Origin: Paraburkholderia graminis C4D1M
Lineage (GTDB): Bacteria; Pseudomonadota; Gammaproteobacteria; Burkholderiales; Burkholderiaceae
DNA length: 62,064 bases
NCBI RefSeq assembly: GCF_000172415.1
Contig: NZ_ABLD01000028.1
Span: 1-62,064, forward strand
Reading direction: 5' to 3'
The notes under the pieces were generated by a model. It worked only from the letters and a program-made list of their open reading frames with translations. It made no database searches and had not been told where the DNA came from. Below are positions 26,554 to 35,108 of this stretch, one piece after another (the stretch's first letter is position 1; each line of letters begins with the position of its first letter). A program made the translations under genes and the position numbers.

Positions 26554-26577
26554 GAAAAGGCGCCGCAGCGCCTTTTC
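26554..26577 (-). terminator. Intrinsic terminator after the MFS gene
   Basis: GAAAAGGCGC (26554-26563) pairs perfectly with GCGCCTTTTC (26568-26577) around a 4-base loop. Read on the minus strand it is followed by a run of six Ts. It ends the transporter transcript 24 bases after the stop. Confidence 0.85.
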
Positions 26578-26600
26578 GTCACAAGTCCGACCGAAAGCCC

Positions 26601-27890
26601 TCACGCCTTCGCGCGCTTGCCTTCCACATCCGGCAGGAACACCGTCAGCACGCCGAGCAACGGCAGGAACGAGCAGACTTTGTACACATACGTGATGCTC
26701 GTCGCGTCGGCGAGTTCGCCGAGTACCGCGGCGCCGATGCCGCCGAGGCCAAACGCGAAGCCGAAGAAGAGGCCCGCCACCATGCCCACCTTGCCCGGAA
26801 TCAGTTCCTGCGCATAGACGAGGATCGCCGAGAACGCCGAGGCCAGCACCACGCCGATGATCACCGTCAGCACGCCCGTCCAGAACAGGTTCGCATACGG
26901 CAGCAGCAGCGTGAACGGCGCGACGCCGAGAATCGACACCCAGATCACATATTTGCGGCCGATCCTGTCGCCGATCGGACCGCCGATCACGGTCCCCGCG
27001 GCCACGGCCGCGAGGAACACGAACAGATGAATCTGCGCGGCCTGCACCGGCAGATGGAACCGGTCGATCAGATAGAACGTGAAATAGCTGTTGATGCTCG
27101 CGAGGTAGAAGTACTTCGAGAACACCAGCAGGATCAGCACGCTCATCGCGAACATGACCTGGTTGCGCGAGAGCGTTGCGTGAGCGGTCTGGCTGCGCGC
27201 CTTTTTCACGGATGGATGCTGCTTGTACCAGCGGCCGATCTGCGTCAGCACGACGATTGCGACGAGCGCCGCCACCGAAAACCACGCGATGCTGCGCTGT
27301 CCGTGCGGAATCACGATCAGCGCGGCCAGCAGCGGCCCGAGCGACGATCCCGCGTTGCCGCCCACCTGGAAGAGCGACTGCGCGAGCCCGTGACGGCCGC
27401 CGGAGGCCATCCGCGCGACCCGCGACGATTCCGGATGAAACACCGACGACCCGCAGCCGACTAGCGCCGCGGCCACCAGCAGCACGCCGAAACTCGTCGC
27501 CATCGACATCAGCAGCAGGCCGGCGAGCGTGAAGCCCATGCCGACGGGCAGCGAGTACGGCTTCGGATGCTTGTCCGTATAGATGCCGACGAGCGGCTGA
27601 AGCAGCGACGCGGTGATCTGATAGGTCAGCGTGATCAGGCCGATCTGTCCGAACGACAGCGAGAAGTTGTCCTTCAGCATCGGGTAGATGGCGAGGATCA
27701 ACGACTGGATCATGTCGTTCAGCAGATGCGAGAAGCTGATCGCGCCGAGCACGGAATAGACCGTGCGCTGAACCTTGGCGGCCGGCTGCGCGGCTGAAGA
27801 TGCGGCAGCCGACGCGGCTGAGGCATTGGCGGCGCTGCCGGTTTGGGCTGACGCGCCGGCAAGTGCGCGTTTATCGAGGCTGGTTTCCAT
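26601..27890 (-). CDS. MFS transporter, fosmidomycin-resistance (Fsr) type
   Basis: A 429-residue inner-membrane proton-driven exporter with about twelve hydrophobic segments. The N-terminus has an Ala/Ser-rich tail of about 40 residues. Fsr-like landmarks are SHLLNDMIQSLILAIYPMLK, LTYQITASLLQPLVGIYTDK, GCGSSVFHPESSRVARMASG, SLFQVGGNAGSSLGPLLAA and GGPIGDRIGRKYVIWVS in the second half. I chose the ATG at 27890 (METSLD). Upstream in-frame sequence is not family-like. The substrate cannot be deduced; members of this group export fosmidomycin and other small drugs. Confidence 0.88.
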   Translation of the reverse strand: METSLDKRALAGASAQTGSAANASAASAAASSAAQPAAKVQRTVYSVLGAISFSHLLNDMIQSLILAIYPMLKDNFSLSFGQIGLITLTYQITASLLQPLVGIYTDKHPKPYSLPVGMGFTLAGLLLMSMATSFGVLLVAAALVGCGSSVFHPESSRVARMASGGRHGLAQSLFQVGGNAGSSLGPLLAALIVIPHGQRSIAWFSVAALVAIVVLTQIGRWYKQHPSVKKARSQTAHATLSRNQVMFAMSVLILLVFSKYFYLASINSYFTFYLIDRFHLPVQAAQIHLFVFLAAVAAGTVIGGPIGDRIGRKYVIWVSILGVAPFTLLLPYANLFWTGVLTVIIGVVLASAFSAILVYAQELIPGKVGMVAGLFFGFAFGLGGIGAAVLGELADATSITYVYKVCSFLPLLGVLTVFLPDVEGKRAKA

Positions 27891-28244
27891 ACGCTTCAAA
27901 GAAAGGGAAAGGAAGGGGCAATCCTGCTGGCGGCGCGTCGCGATTCCTGGTCTGCGTCGTTGCGGCATAACGACGCGAATTCGCGCGTGCTCAGCTATTT
28001 GTCGCAGTTTAATGTGGCTCGACCGAAATGTAAGGACAAGTTTTGTCGCGAATCGGACACGGTCATGCGGGCCTCGCGCATCGCTGTAAATCAGAACGGG
28101 CGGATTTTTGGCCATGTATAAAACTGGCGCGGCGCGCGCCCACGAAGCGGCGCGTCGAGGACCGGGCGAATCACGGTCGGCATCGGGCAAACCGCGCTAA
28201 AGATCGCGGCCGCCGATGCCGTAGACCCGGAGAGAGAAAAAGCA
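27891..28244. other. 354-base divergent gap between the MFS gene and the chemoreceptor gene
   Basis: The gap is richer in A/T than its neighbours around 28010-28110. It should hold both promoters. I could not place convincing -35/-10 pairs. A GGAGAGAG ribosome site precedes the chemoreceptor ATG. No ORF here looks real. Confidence 0.4.
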
Positions 28245-29987
28245 ATGCCGGAACAGACCTTTGCGGCAGGTTTAAACGTGGGGACGGGGAATATGAAAGT
28301 AGGTTCAGCAGTGTCAGCAGTTCCGCTGGGCAGCCGGAAGAGCGCGGGGTTCGTTCCGGACACCGAGGCGGCCGGCCGGTCGCCGTCGCGGGGAAAGGGT
28401 GGCGGGGCGCGAGTCGTGCGGCTCAAGGGGCTGTCGGTCAAGGCCATGTTGCGCGCCGCGTTCGCGGTGCTGCTGGTCGGCACGCTGGCAATCGGCGTGT
28501 TTTCGCTCACGCAGATCAGCCGCCTGAACGCGTCCGCGCAATCCATCTACGACCAGGGCCACGTCGCGAGCCGCGCCGCCGAGGAAGCGCGCGGCCACAT
28601 GCTGCGCGCAAGCCGCGCGCAAAAAATGCTGTTGACGGCGACCACCGCGAAGGAGCGCGACGAACTCGGCGCGGACATCGACAAAGGCCTGAACGGCCTC
28701 GCCGCCGAACTCGCCACGCTGCAGCAGTACGTCGACAAATCCGACGCGCAGGCCGTCGAGCATCAGAAGAAATTCGCCGCCGGCGTCGCGACGTGGAGCG
28801 CGCATCTGCGTGACTTCGTGACGCTCGTGAAAGCGCAGCCGCTCGACCTTTCGCAGATGAACTGGCAGGTCGGCACGCAGGACGTGTCGCTGCTCGTCGA
28901 AACCGGCAAGCTCGAAAAACTCGTCGATCAACTCGTGGCGGAACGCGGCACGGCCGCGAAGGCGACCATCGACGCGTCAGGCTTCATTTATCACTCGTCG
29001 TTCGTGATGCTCGCGGTGATGACGGTCGGGCTGATCGTGCTCGCCGCGTTCGTCAGCGAGTGGGTGGTGCGCCGCCTCGCCCGCCAGTTGGGCGGCGAAC
29101 CGGCCTACGCGAAAGAGATCGCGAGCCGGATCGCGGCGGGCGATCTGTCGAACCAGATCAAGCTCGGACGTAAGGACAAGTCGAGCGTGCTGTACGCGCT
29201 CTCCGACATGCAAAGCGGGCTCGCGACCACGGTATCGGATATTGCGTCGAGCGCGGACGCGATTGCGACCGCCTCGGGCGAAATTTCGATGGGCAACCTC
29301 GATCTGTCGCAACGCACCGAGCAGCAGGCGATGGCGCTCGAGCGCACGGCGAGCAGCATGGAGCAGTTGACGTCGACGGTTCGCCAGAACGCCGACAACG
29401 CGAAGCAGGCGAGCACGCTCGCCAACAACGCGTCGGAGATCGCGGAGAAGGGCGGCGAAGTGGTGAGCCGCGTCGTCGCGACGATGAACGAGATCAACGA
29501 CAGCGCGCGCAGTATCGGCGACATCATCGGCGTGATCGAGGGCATCGCGTTTCAGACCAATATTCTCGCGCTGAACGCGGCCGTCGAGGCGGCGCGCGCG
29601 GGCGAGGAAGGGCGCGGCTTTTCGGTGGTCGCCGCCGAGGTGCGCAACCTCGCGCAGCGCAGCGCCGCCGCCGCGAAGGAGATCAAGGGCTTGATCAGCA
29701 CGTCGGTCGAGCGGGTCAGCAACGGCTCGACGCTCGCGCAGGACGCCGGCCAGACGATGGACGAAGTGGTCAAGGCCGTGAAGCGCGTCACCGACATCAT
29801 GGGCGAGATCTCGGCGGCTTCGTCGGAGCAGAGCGCCGGCATCGAGGAAATCAACCTCGCCGTCGCGCAAATGGATTCGGGCACGCAGCAGAACGCGGCG
29901 CTGGTCGAGCAGGCGACCGCGGCGGCCCGCTCGCTCGACGATCAGGCGCACGGCCTCAAGCAGATGGTCGGCAAGTTCCGCTTGTAG
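28245..29987 (+). CDS. Methyl-accepting chemotaxis protein
   Basis: A 580-residue transmembrane chemoreceptor that would signal to CheA/CheW. Order: a 65-residue Ser/Gly/Arg-rich N-terminal extension, TM1 (AMLRAAFAVLLVGTLAIGVF, about 66-85), a periplasmic helical sensor domain to about residue 245, TM2 (FVMLAVMTVGLIVLAAFV), HAMP, then the signalling helices with the hairpin tip GIAFQTNILALNAAVEAARA and EEGRGFSVVAAEVRNLAQRS. There is no C-terminal CheR-tether pentapeptide. The ATG at 28245 follows GGAGAGAG. A GTG at 28416 would remove the unusual extension and give a normal N-terminus. The ligand is unknown. The 3' end and following bases contain four copies of a GCTTGTAG-like 8-mer. Confidence 0.9.
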   Translation: MPEQTFAAGLNVGTGNMKVGSAVSAVPLGSRKSAGFVPDTEAAGRSPSRGKGGGARVVRLKGLSVKAMLRAAFAVLLVGTLAIGVFSLTQISRLNASAQSIYDQGHVASRAAEEARGHMLRASRAQKMLLTATTAKERDELGADIDKGLNGLAAELATLQQYVDKSDAQAVEHQKKFAAGVATWSAHLRDFVTLVKAQPLDLSQMNWQVGTQDVSLLVETGKLEKLVDQLVAERGTAAKATIDASGFIYHSSFVMLAVMTVGLIVLAAFVSEWVVRRLARQLGGEPAYAKEIASRIAAGDLSNQIKLGRKDKSSVLYALSDMQSGLATTVSDIASSADAIATASGEISMGNLDLSQRTEQQAMALERTASSMEQLTSTVRQNADNAKQASTLANNASEIAEKGGEVVSRVVATMNEINDSARSIGDIIGVIEGIAFQTNILALNAAVEAARAGEEGRGFSVVAAEVRNLAQRSAAAAKEIKGLISTSVERVSNGSTLAQDAGQTMDEVVKAVKRVTDIMGEISAASSEQSAGIEEINLAVAQMDSGTQQNAALVEQATAAARSLDDQAHGLKQMVGKFRL

Positions 29988-30023
29988 GGCTTGTAGAGCT
30001 TGCAGAGCTTGTAGCGGCGCCGC

Positions 30024-30884
30024 TCAGCTCTGCTTGACGACCACCGTGCAGGTAATGCCCGCCGCCAGCACGACACCGTCGGGCACCGAGTCGATCTTCA
30101 CGCGCACCGGCACGCGCTGCGCGAGCCGCACCCAGTTGAAGGTCGGGTTGACGTCGGCGAGCAGTTCGCGGCTTTGCGGATTGTCGCGGTCGTAAATGCC
30201 GCGCGAGATGCTTTCGACGTGGCCTTGCAGCGTGCCGCCGCTCATCAGCCGCACTTCGGCCTTGTCGCCGATATGCAGGTGCGGCAGCTTGGTTTCCTCG
30301 AAGTAGCCATAGACCCAGAATGAGTGGCTGTCGACGATCGCGAGCTTCGCCGCGCCGGCCGTCGCGTAGTCGCCGCGAAACACGTTCAGGTTCGTCACGT
30401 AGCCGTCGACGGGCGACACGACGCGCGTGCGGGCGAGATTGAGCTTCGCGGCGTCGAGCGCGGCGAGCGCCTGCTGATAGGCGGCCTCGGCGGCCGATGC
30501 CGTATGCGCCGCATTTTCCTGGCTCTCCTTCGACACCACGAGCGAATCCATATCCGCGCGACGCCGCGCGTCGTCGCGCTTCATCTGCAATTCGGCCTTG
30601 CGCGCGGCCACCGCGGCCTGCGCCTGCTCGACGGCGATCTCGTAGTGCGACGGATCGATCTGCATCAGCAAATCGCCTTTCCTCACCAGTTGATTGTCCT
30701 TGACCGGCAACTCGACGACGGCGCCCGACACGTCCGGCGCGACGTTGACGATCTCGGCGCGCACGCGTCCGTCGCGCGTCCACGGTTCATCCATGTAATG
30801 AACCCACAGCACGCGCCCCAGCAGGATCGCGACGATAAAAACAATGGCTGTCGCGACGAAGCCAACAAGATTTCGGATGGTCAT
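30024..30884 (-). CDS. aaeA: HlyD-family periplasmic adaptor subunit of an aromatic-acid/drug exporter
   Basis: A 286-residue membrane-fusion protein. One N-terminal membrane segment (LVGFVATAIVFIVAILLGRV) anchors it, followed by VHYMDEPWTRDGRVRAEIV, a lipoyl half-motif (VAPDVSGAVVELPVKDNQLV), a helical hairpin and the second half (VVSPVDGYVTNLNV). This matches AaeA/EmrA-like adaptors that link an inner-membrane pump to an outer-membrane channel. I chose the ATG at 30884, 13 bases after the DUF1656 stop; a TTG at 30914 would overlap that gene. It is the last gene of a four-gene operon. Confidence 0.88.
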   Translation of the reverse strand: MTIRNLVGFVATAIVFIVAILLGRVLWVHYMDEPWTRDGRVRAEIVNVAPDVSGAVVELPVKDNQLVRKGDLLMQIDPSHYEIAVEQAQAAVAARKAELQMKRDDARRRADMDSLVVSKESQENAAHTASAAEAAYQQALAALDAAKLNLARTRVVSPVDGYVTNLNVFRGDYATAGAAKLAIVDSHSFWVYGYFEETKLPHLHIGDKAEVRLMSGGTLQGHVESISRGIYDRDNPQSRELLADVNPTFNWVRLAQRVPVRVKIDSVPDGVVLAAGITCTVVVKQS

Positions 30885-30897
30885 GTTTCGACTCGGA

Positions 30898-31098
30898 TCA
30901 ACGGTAAACGGCAAGGCCCAGCACGCCGCATACGCAGACGAGCAGGCTGGCCCGGAACAGGGACGGATGCCACACCACGCGATAAACGCCCGTATAGGCG
31001 ATCACGCGATCCAGCACCCAGGTAATCGCCGCGCCCGCGACGAACAGCAGCACGATCGTGGGCACATAGGCGTCGAAAACGGCAATGTCACGCGGCAT
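30898..31098 (-). CDS. aaeX: DUF1656 small membrane protein, AaeX-like
   Basis: A 66-residue protein with two hydrophobic segments (VPTIVLLFVAGAAITWVLD and SLLVCVCGVLGLAVY) and the DUF1656 start FDAYVPTIVLLF. Such proteins are encoded next to AaeA/AaeB-type exporters and are thought to assist the pump; the role is not established. It overlaps the FUSC gene by 11 bases and precedes the adaptor gene. Confidence 0.85.
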   Translation of the reverse strand: MPRDIAVFDAYVPTIVLLFVAGAAITWVLDRVIAYTGVYRVVWHPSLFRASLLVCVCGVLGLAVYR

Positions 31099-33316
31099 GT
31101 GAGACTCCTTTGGGTGCGTCTGCCGGCGTGTCCGTCCGCGCGCCCGTCCACGGTTCGAGCGGCGACTGCGGATCGAGCAGCGCGGTACGAATGAAGTGCA
31201 ACTGGCTCAGAATGCGTTGCAGCCGATGGCGCTCGTCGCGCGGCGGGGCGAACGCCAACGCCGTAAGTAACGCCTGCATGGCGTCGATGGCTTCGCTGGT
31301 CGCTTTAAGCGCGCGTTCGAAGCGATCGCTGCGCGGCCGTTCGAAGAGGGCGGTCAGCGCGTCGCACATCGCGCGCAGTGCAATGCGCCACGGCGTCGCT
31401 TTCGCGTAGCGCGCATCGGCCGGCAGCGCGGCCACTTCGCGGCGCAGATCGATCACCGCGTTGCCGATTTCGAGCACCGAGAACAGCCAGCGCAACGTGT
31501 CACGCCGCGCCGCCGGGTCGTTCTGCGCGAGCGCGTTGATCTGGAACATCAGGTCGCGCGCGCCGCTCTCGAAGTGCGAGCGCACGCGGCTCAGGTGCGC
31601 GCGGCTCGCGAGTACGACCTGGCGGCGCAGATCCGCGAGCAGCCGGTTGCGCAGCCACGGCGTGGACGGCGGCAGCAACACGGCGAACGCCACCGAGGAC
31701 ACCAGCATCGACAGCACGAGCGCCATCGCGTCGTTGATAAAGCTCGTCGGGTCGTAATGCATCACGTTGTCCGGGCCGGCGAGAAAGCAGAAGAAGATGC
31801 AATAGCCGACGCCGTAGCCGGCGAGCGCGGGCCGCGTCGTCATGAATACGCCGAGCAGCAGGAACGGCGCGAGCGCCGCGCACAGCAGCGGGAAGCCGTC
31901 GATGCGCGGAAACACGCCGTACACCGCGAGCATGCCCATCACCGAGGCCGCGAGCGTCCCGCCGGCCATCTGAAAGACGGTGCGTTTCGGGTCCGGCGAC
32001 GACGACGCGAGCGCGCACACGGCCGCCGCGTTGAGCGTGAGCGTCGAGCCGCTCGGCCATGCGGTGGCGATCCAGAAGGCGCCGAGCGCCATCATCACGA
32101 GCGCCGCGCGCAGGCCGGCGACGCCCGCCGCGATTGCGTTCGTCTTTGGCTCGTAGCGCTCGACCCAGCGCTCGCGCGCGTGGGTGTCGACGGCCAGCGA
32201 CGCGTAAGTGGCCGCGTACGCATGCAGGTCGTCGATGAAGCGGTACAGCAGTTCGGCGCCCGTGTCGAAGTCGAGCAGCGGCGCGTCGGGATGCGTTTCT
32301 AGCGCGGCGCGCGTCGCGCGCACGCGGCGCGGCAACTCGGCCTTGTACGCTTCGAGTTGCGCGGCGGCGTGCGCGGCATCGGCGGCGCTTCGCACCGGCT
32401 CGCCGGACTTCGCGAGCAAGGGCGCGATCTCCTTGAAGTACGGCTCCAGCGCGTCGATGGCGATCACGGCGCCATGCGTGCCGGCGTTGCGCAGCCGGTT
32501 CATCAACTGATGCAGCGCGTGAAAGCGCGTCGACGCGGTCATGAACTCGCTGTTCAGGCGCGCGAGACGGCCGGCGCGCATCCGCGAATCCGGGCCTTCG
32601 AACACGGCGACGCTGCGCGCCGCCTCGAAGCCGACAATGTCCGCGACGAAGCGCGCATTGGTCGCCTCGATCTGCGCGCGGTCGATGCGCCCGGCCAGCG
32701 ACGCCGACACATAGTCGACGAACGAGGAGAACCGCGCCCGCACCGCGCCGCGCATCTGCAAGCCGGCGAATTGCGGGAACACGAGGCCGCTGACCGCGCC
32801 CGCGCAGACGATGCCGAGCACGACTTCCGCGACGCGCGTGAGCGCGGCGAGAAACGCGCCGTCCGGATGCTGCGAGGCGGGGATGCCGATCAGCGCGGCG
32901 GTGTAGCCGGCGAGCACGAATCCGTACGACCGGAAATTGCGGTTGCGCGCGGCGCCGGCGGTGCAGATGCCGACCCAGATCGCGGTCGTCGCGATAAAGA
33001 GCTCCGGCTGCTGCGCGAAAAGTCCGATCAGCGCGAGCATCACGACGAGGCCGACGAGCGTGCCGCAAATCCGGTAGAAGCTCTTCGCGAACACCATCCC
33101 GCTTTGCGGCTGCATCACGATGAAGACGGTGGTCATCGCGGTGCGCGGCTGCGGCAGGTCGAGCTTCATCGCGATGCCGAGCGCGAGGAAGCACGCGGCC
33201 AGCGCCTTGAAGAGATAGATCCACGTGAGGCCGTCGGTGCGCGCCCAGTCGGCGGCGGCGCGCGACCAGGCGGCGAGTGACGGGGGGCGCGAGGCGGAAG
33301 CAGGGGAGGCTGACAT
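31088..33316 (-). CDS. aaeB: FUSC-family inner-membrane exporter, AaeB-like
   Basis: A 742-residue protein with the two-cluster topology of the fusaric-acid resistance/AaeB family. One set of about six membrane segments lies at residues 35-190 (IYLFKALAACFLALGIAMKL; TVFIVMQPQSGMVFAKSFYR), then a soluble domain, a second set at about 395-545 (LVMMALGAFWIATAWPSGST; SMLVSSVAFAVLL), and a cytoplasmic tail. AaeB exports hydroxybenzoate-like acids when these build up, and fusaric acid is exported by relatives. The substrate here is not determinable. The start follows AAGGA, 11 bases after the outer-membrane factor gene. Confidence 0.88.
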   Translation of the reverse strand: MSASPASASRPPSLAAWSRAAADWARTDGLTWIYLFKALAACFLALGIAMKLDLPQPRTAMTTVFIVMQPQSGMVFAKSFYRICGTLVGLVVMLALIGLFAQQPELFIATTAIWVGICTAGAARNRNFRSYGFVLAGYTAALIGIPASQHPDGAFLAALTRVAEVVLGIVCAGAVSGLVFPQFAGLQMRGAVRARFSSFVDYVSASLAGRIDRAQIEATNARFVADIVGFEAARSVAVFEGPDSRMRAGRLARLNSEFMTASTRFHALHQLMNRLRNAGTHGAVIAIDALEPYFKEIAPLLAKSGEPVRSAADAAHAAAQLEAYKAELPRRVRATRAALETHPDAPLLDFDTGAELLYRFIDDLHAYAATYASLAVDTHARERWVERYEPKTNAIAAGVAGLRAALVMMALGAFWIATAWPSGSTLTLNAAAVCALASSSPDPKRTVFQMAGGTLAASVMGMLAVYGVFPRIDGFPLLCAALAPFLLLGVFMTTRPALAGYGVGYCIFFCFLAGPDNVMHYDPTSFINDAMALVLSMLVSSVAFAVLLPPSTPWLRNRLLADLRRQVVLASRAHLSRVRSHFESGARDLMFQINALAQNDPAARRDTLRWLFSVLEIGNAVIDLRREVAALPADARYAKATPWRIALRAMCDALTALFERPRSDRFERALKATSEAIDAMQALLTALAFAPPRDERHRLQRILSQLHFIRTALLDPQSPLEPWTGARTDTPADAPKGVSHAA

Positions 33317-33327
33317 GGCGGGCTTCC

Positions 33328-34941
33328 TTAGTCGGCTGCGGCGTGGGGCGCGGGGCTTGTTGCTGGGCGCGGTGCCGGGCCTGCCGCCTCCGGCGCAGCG
33401 GTTCCGTTCGAGGCGGCAGCGGAGTTGCTGACACTGCCCTCGGCGCCGCCCTTGCCCTTGCCATGCCCCGGCAGCGTTTCGTTCGCCGCCGGCCCGTTCG
33501 CCGGCTCGTCGAGGCCGCCGCCCAGCGCGGTAACCAGCGACGCATGCGCGCCGAGCCGCTCCGCGTGGACTTTCGCGACGCCTTCCTGCGCGCGCAGCAA
33601 CTGGTTTTGCGCCGTCAGCACGTTCAGATAGTCGGTGAGACCGCGCCGATAACCTTCGCGCGCCAGTTCGTAGTTCTTGCGCGCGGCGGCCACCGAGCGC
33701 TCGGCGTCCTGCGCCTGCGTCGTCAGCGAGCGGATGCGGATCACCTGATCGGAGACGTCTTTGAGCGCGCCGACGATCGACTGGTTGTAGTTCTCCACCG
33801 CCTCGTCGTAACCGGCGGAAGCCGCGCCCAGTTCCGAGCGCAGCCGGCCGCCGTCGAAGATCGGCAGCGACAGCGCCGGACCGGCGCTCCAGCTATGCGA
33901 CGGATTCTTCAGGAACTGGAAGAGCGGCCCCATCGCCGCATAGCCGCCGATCGACGCGAGCAGATCGATGTCCGGATAAAACCCGGCCTTCGCGACGTCG
34001 ATGCCGCGCGCCTGCGCCGCCACCGTCCAGCGCGCGGCGACGATGTCCGGCCGATGGCCAATCAGCTCCGCGGGCAGCGCGCTCGGCAAGCCCGCGGGCG
34101 CGGCGAGCGAGAGCTTCGGCCGCTGGATCGAGTCGCCTGCGCCGGGGCCTTTGCCCGCGAGCGCCGCCAGTTGATTGCGGCCGAGCGCGATCCTTTCCTC
34201 GAGCGCATCGATTTGCCGCTCGTATTCCGGCAGCGGCGTTTGCGCCTGGCTCGCTTCGAGCTGCGTGCCGATGCCGCCCTTCAGACGCCGGTTCGCCAGG
34301 TCGGCGATTTGCTGCTGTTGCTGCAAGGTGGCGCGGGCGATGTCGAGCAGCGCGTAGTCGAGCGACATCCCGATGTAGGTGCGAACCACGTTGGCTTGCA
34401 GTTCGAGTTGCGCGGCGCGGGCATCGGCGGCGCGCGCGTGGGCGGCGTCGAGGGCGCGCTCGGCGGCGTTGCGGTCCTTGCCCCACAGATCGAGGTGATA
34501 GGACAGCGCGAGCGTGCCGGTGTTGTTCCACGATTGCTCGCCGGCGAGCGGACCCGGACCGTAGTACAGGTTGTCGGCCCACTTCTGGCGCTTGATCGAC
34601 AGGTCGCCGTTCACCTGGGGAGCCTGCGCAGAACGGGCGACGCCCGCCATCGACATGGCTTCGCGCACGCGCGCCTGCGCCGCGGCGAGGCTCGGATTGT
34701 TCGCCTGGGCGGCCTCGATCCACGCGTCGAGCTGCGGATCGCCATAGACGCGCCACCAGTCGGCGGCGGGCCACTGGGCGTCGGCGTCGGCCGCGCGGAT
34801 CGCGCTGCCCGCGTCGAGCGAGGCCGGGTCGGTACGGCTCGCCTGCTGAGCGATGCCTCCGGTACTTGCACAGCCGGCAATTGTTAATAGGATCGTAAGA
34901 GCCGCGGCTGCGGCGATCCTCGTGGCGACCGGAGACTGCAC
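33328..34941 (-). CDS. Outer-membrane efflux lipoprotein, NodT/TolC family
   Basis: A 537-residue outer-membrane channel that would complete a tripartite pump with the FUSC and HlyD proteins of the same operon. The signal peptide ends in the lipobox LTIAGC (Cys near residue 24), giving lipidation. The paired repeats of the family are visible (DWWRVYGDPQLDAWIEAAQA; NNPSLAAAQARVREA; then GHRPDIVAARW, AKAGFYPDIDL and LPIFDGGRLRSEL). The C-terminal 60 residues form a low-complexity Ala/Pro/Gly tail. The start is GTG at 34941 with GGAGG at ideal spacing. First gene of the operon. Confidence 0.9.
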   Translation of the reverse strand: MQSPVATRIAAAAALTILLTIAGCASTGGIAQQASRTDPASLDAGSAIRAADADAQWPAADWWRVYGDPQLDAWIEAAQANNPSLAAAQARVREAMSMAGVARSAQAPQVNGDLSIKRQKWADNLYYGPGPLAGEQSWNNTGTLALSYHLDLWGKDRNAAERALDAAHARAADARAAQLELQANVVRTYIGMSLDYALLDIARATLQQQQQIADLANRRLKGGIGTQLEASQAQTPLPEYERQIDALEERIALGRNQLAALAGKGPGAGDSIQRPKLSLAAPAGLPSALPAELIGHRPDIVAARWTVAAQARGIDVAKAGFYPDIDLLASIGGYAAMGPLFQFLKNPSHSWSAGPALSLPIFDGGRLRSELGAASAGYDEAVENYNQSIVGALKDVSDQVIRIRSLTTQAQDAERSVAAARKNYELAREGYRRGLTDYLNVLTAQNQLLRAQEGVAKVHAERLGAHASLVTALGGGLDEPANGPAANETLPGHGKGKGGAEGSVSNSAAASNGTAAPEAAGPAPRPATSPAPHAAAD

Positions 34942-35108
34942 GATTTCCTCCAGAAATGACTATAGAAGCTACCGCGCAATTATATTTTTCGATCGATTGG
35001 GGAATAACCGGTAAAGATGCAAGGGATTTTTACGGGAATTGTGATAATCGCCTTTGCATTGCGTGTAACAATCGACGGGTTGGCTTGGATGCTGGATAAG
35101 GATCAGGT
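34942..35108. promoter_or_regulatory. Divergent promoter region of the efflux operon and its LysR regulator
   Basis: This 167-base stretch is clearly richer in A/T than the surroundings, as expected for a LysR-controlled divergent promoter. ATTGT (35038-35042) and ACAAT (35068-35072) are inverted arms inside an AT-rich segment and may be part of a regulator site. I could not fix a unique T-N11-A box. Confidence 0.4.

Noticed and set aside
28197..28222. Sigma-28-like promoter (TAAA and GCCGAT) before the chemoreceptor gene
   Set aside because: The two elements are only 10 bases apart; the flagellar consensus needs about 15.
31500..33545. 681-residue second minus-strand frame over the FUSC gene
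   Set aside because: Arg-rich alternative frame of the exporter gene with no recognisable domain.
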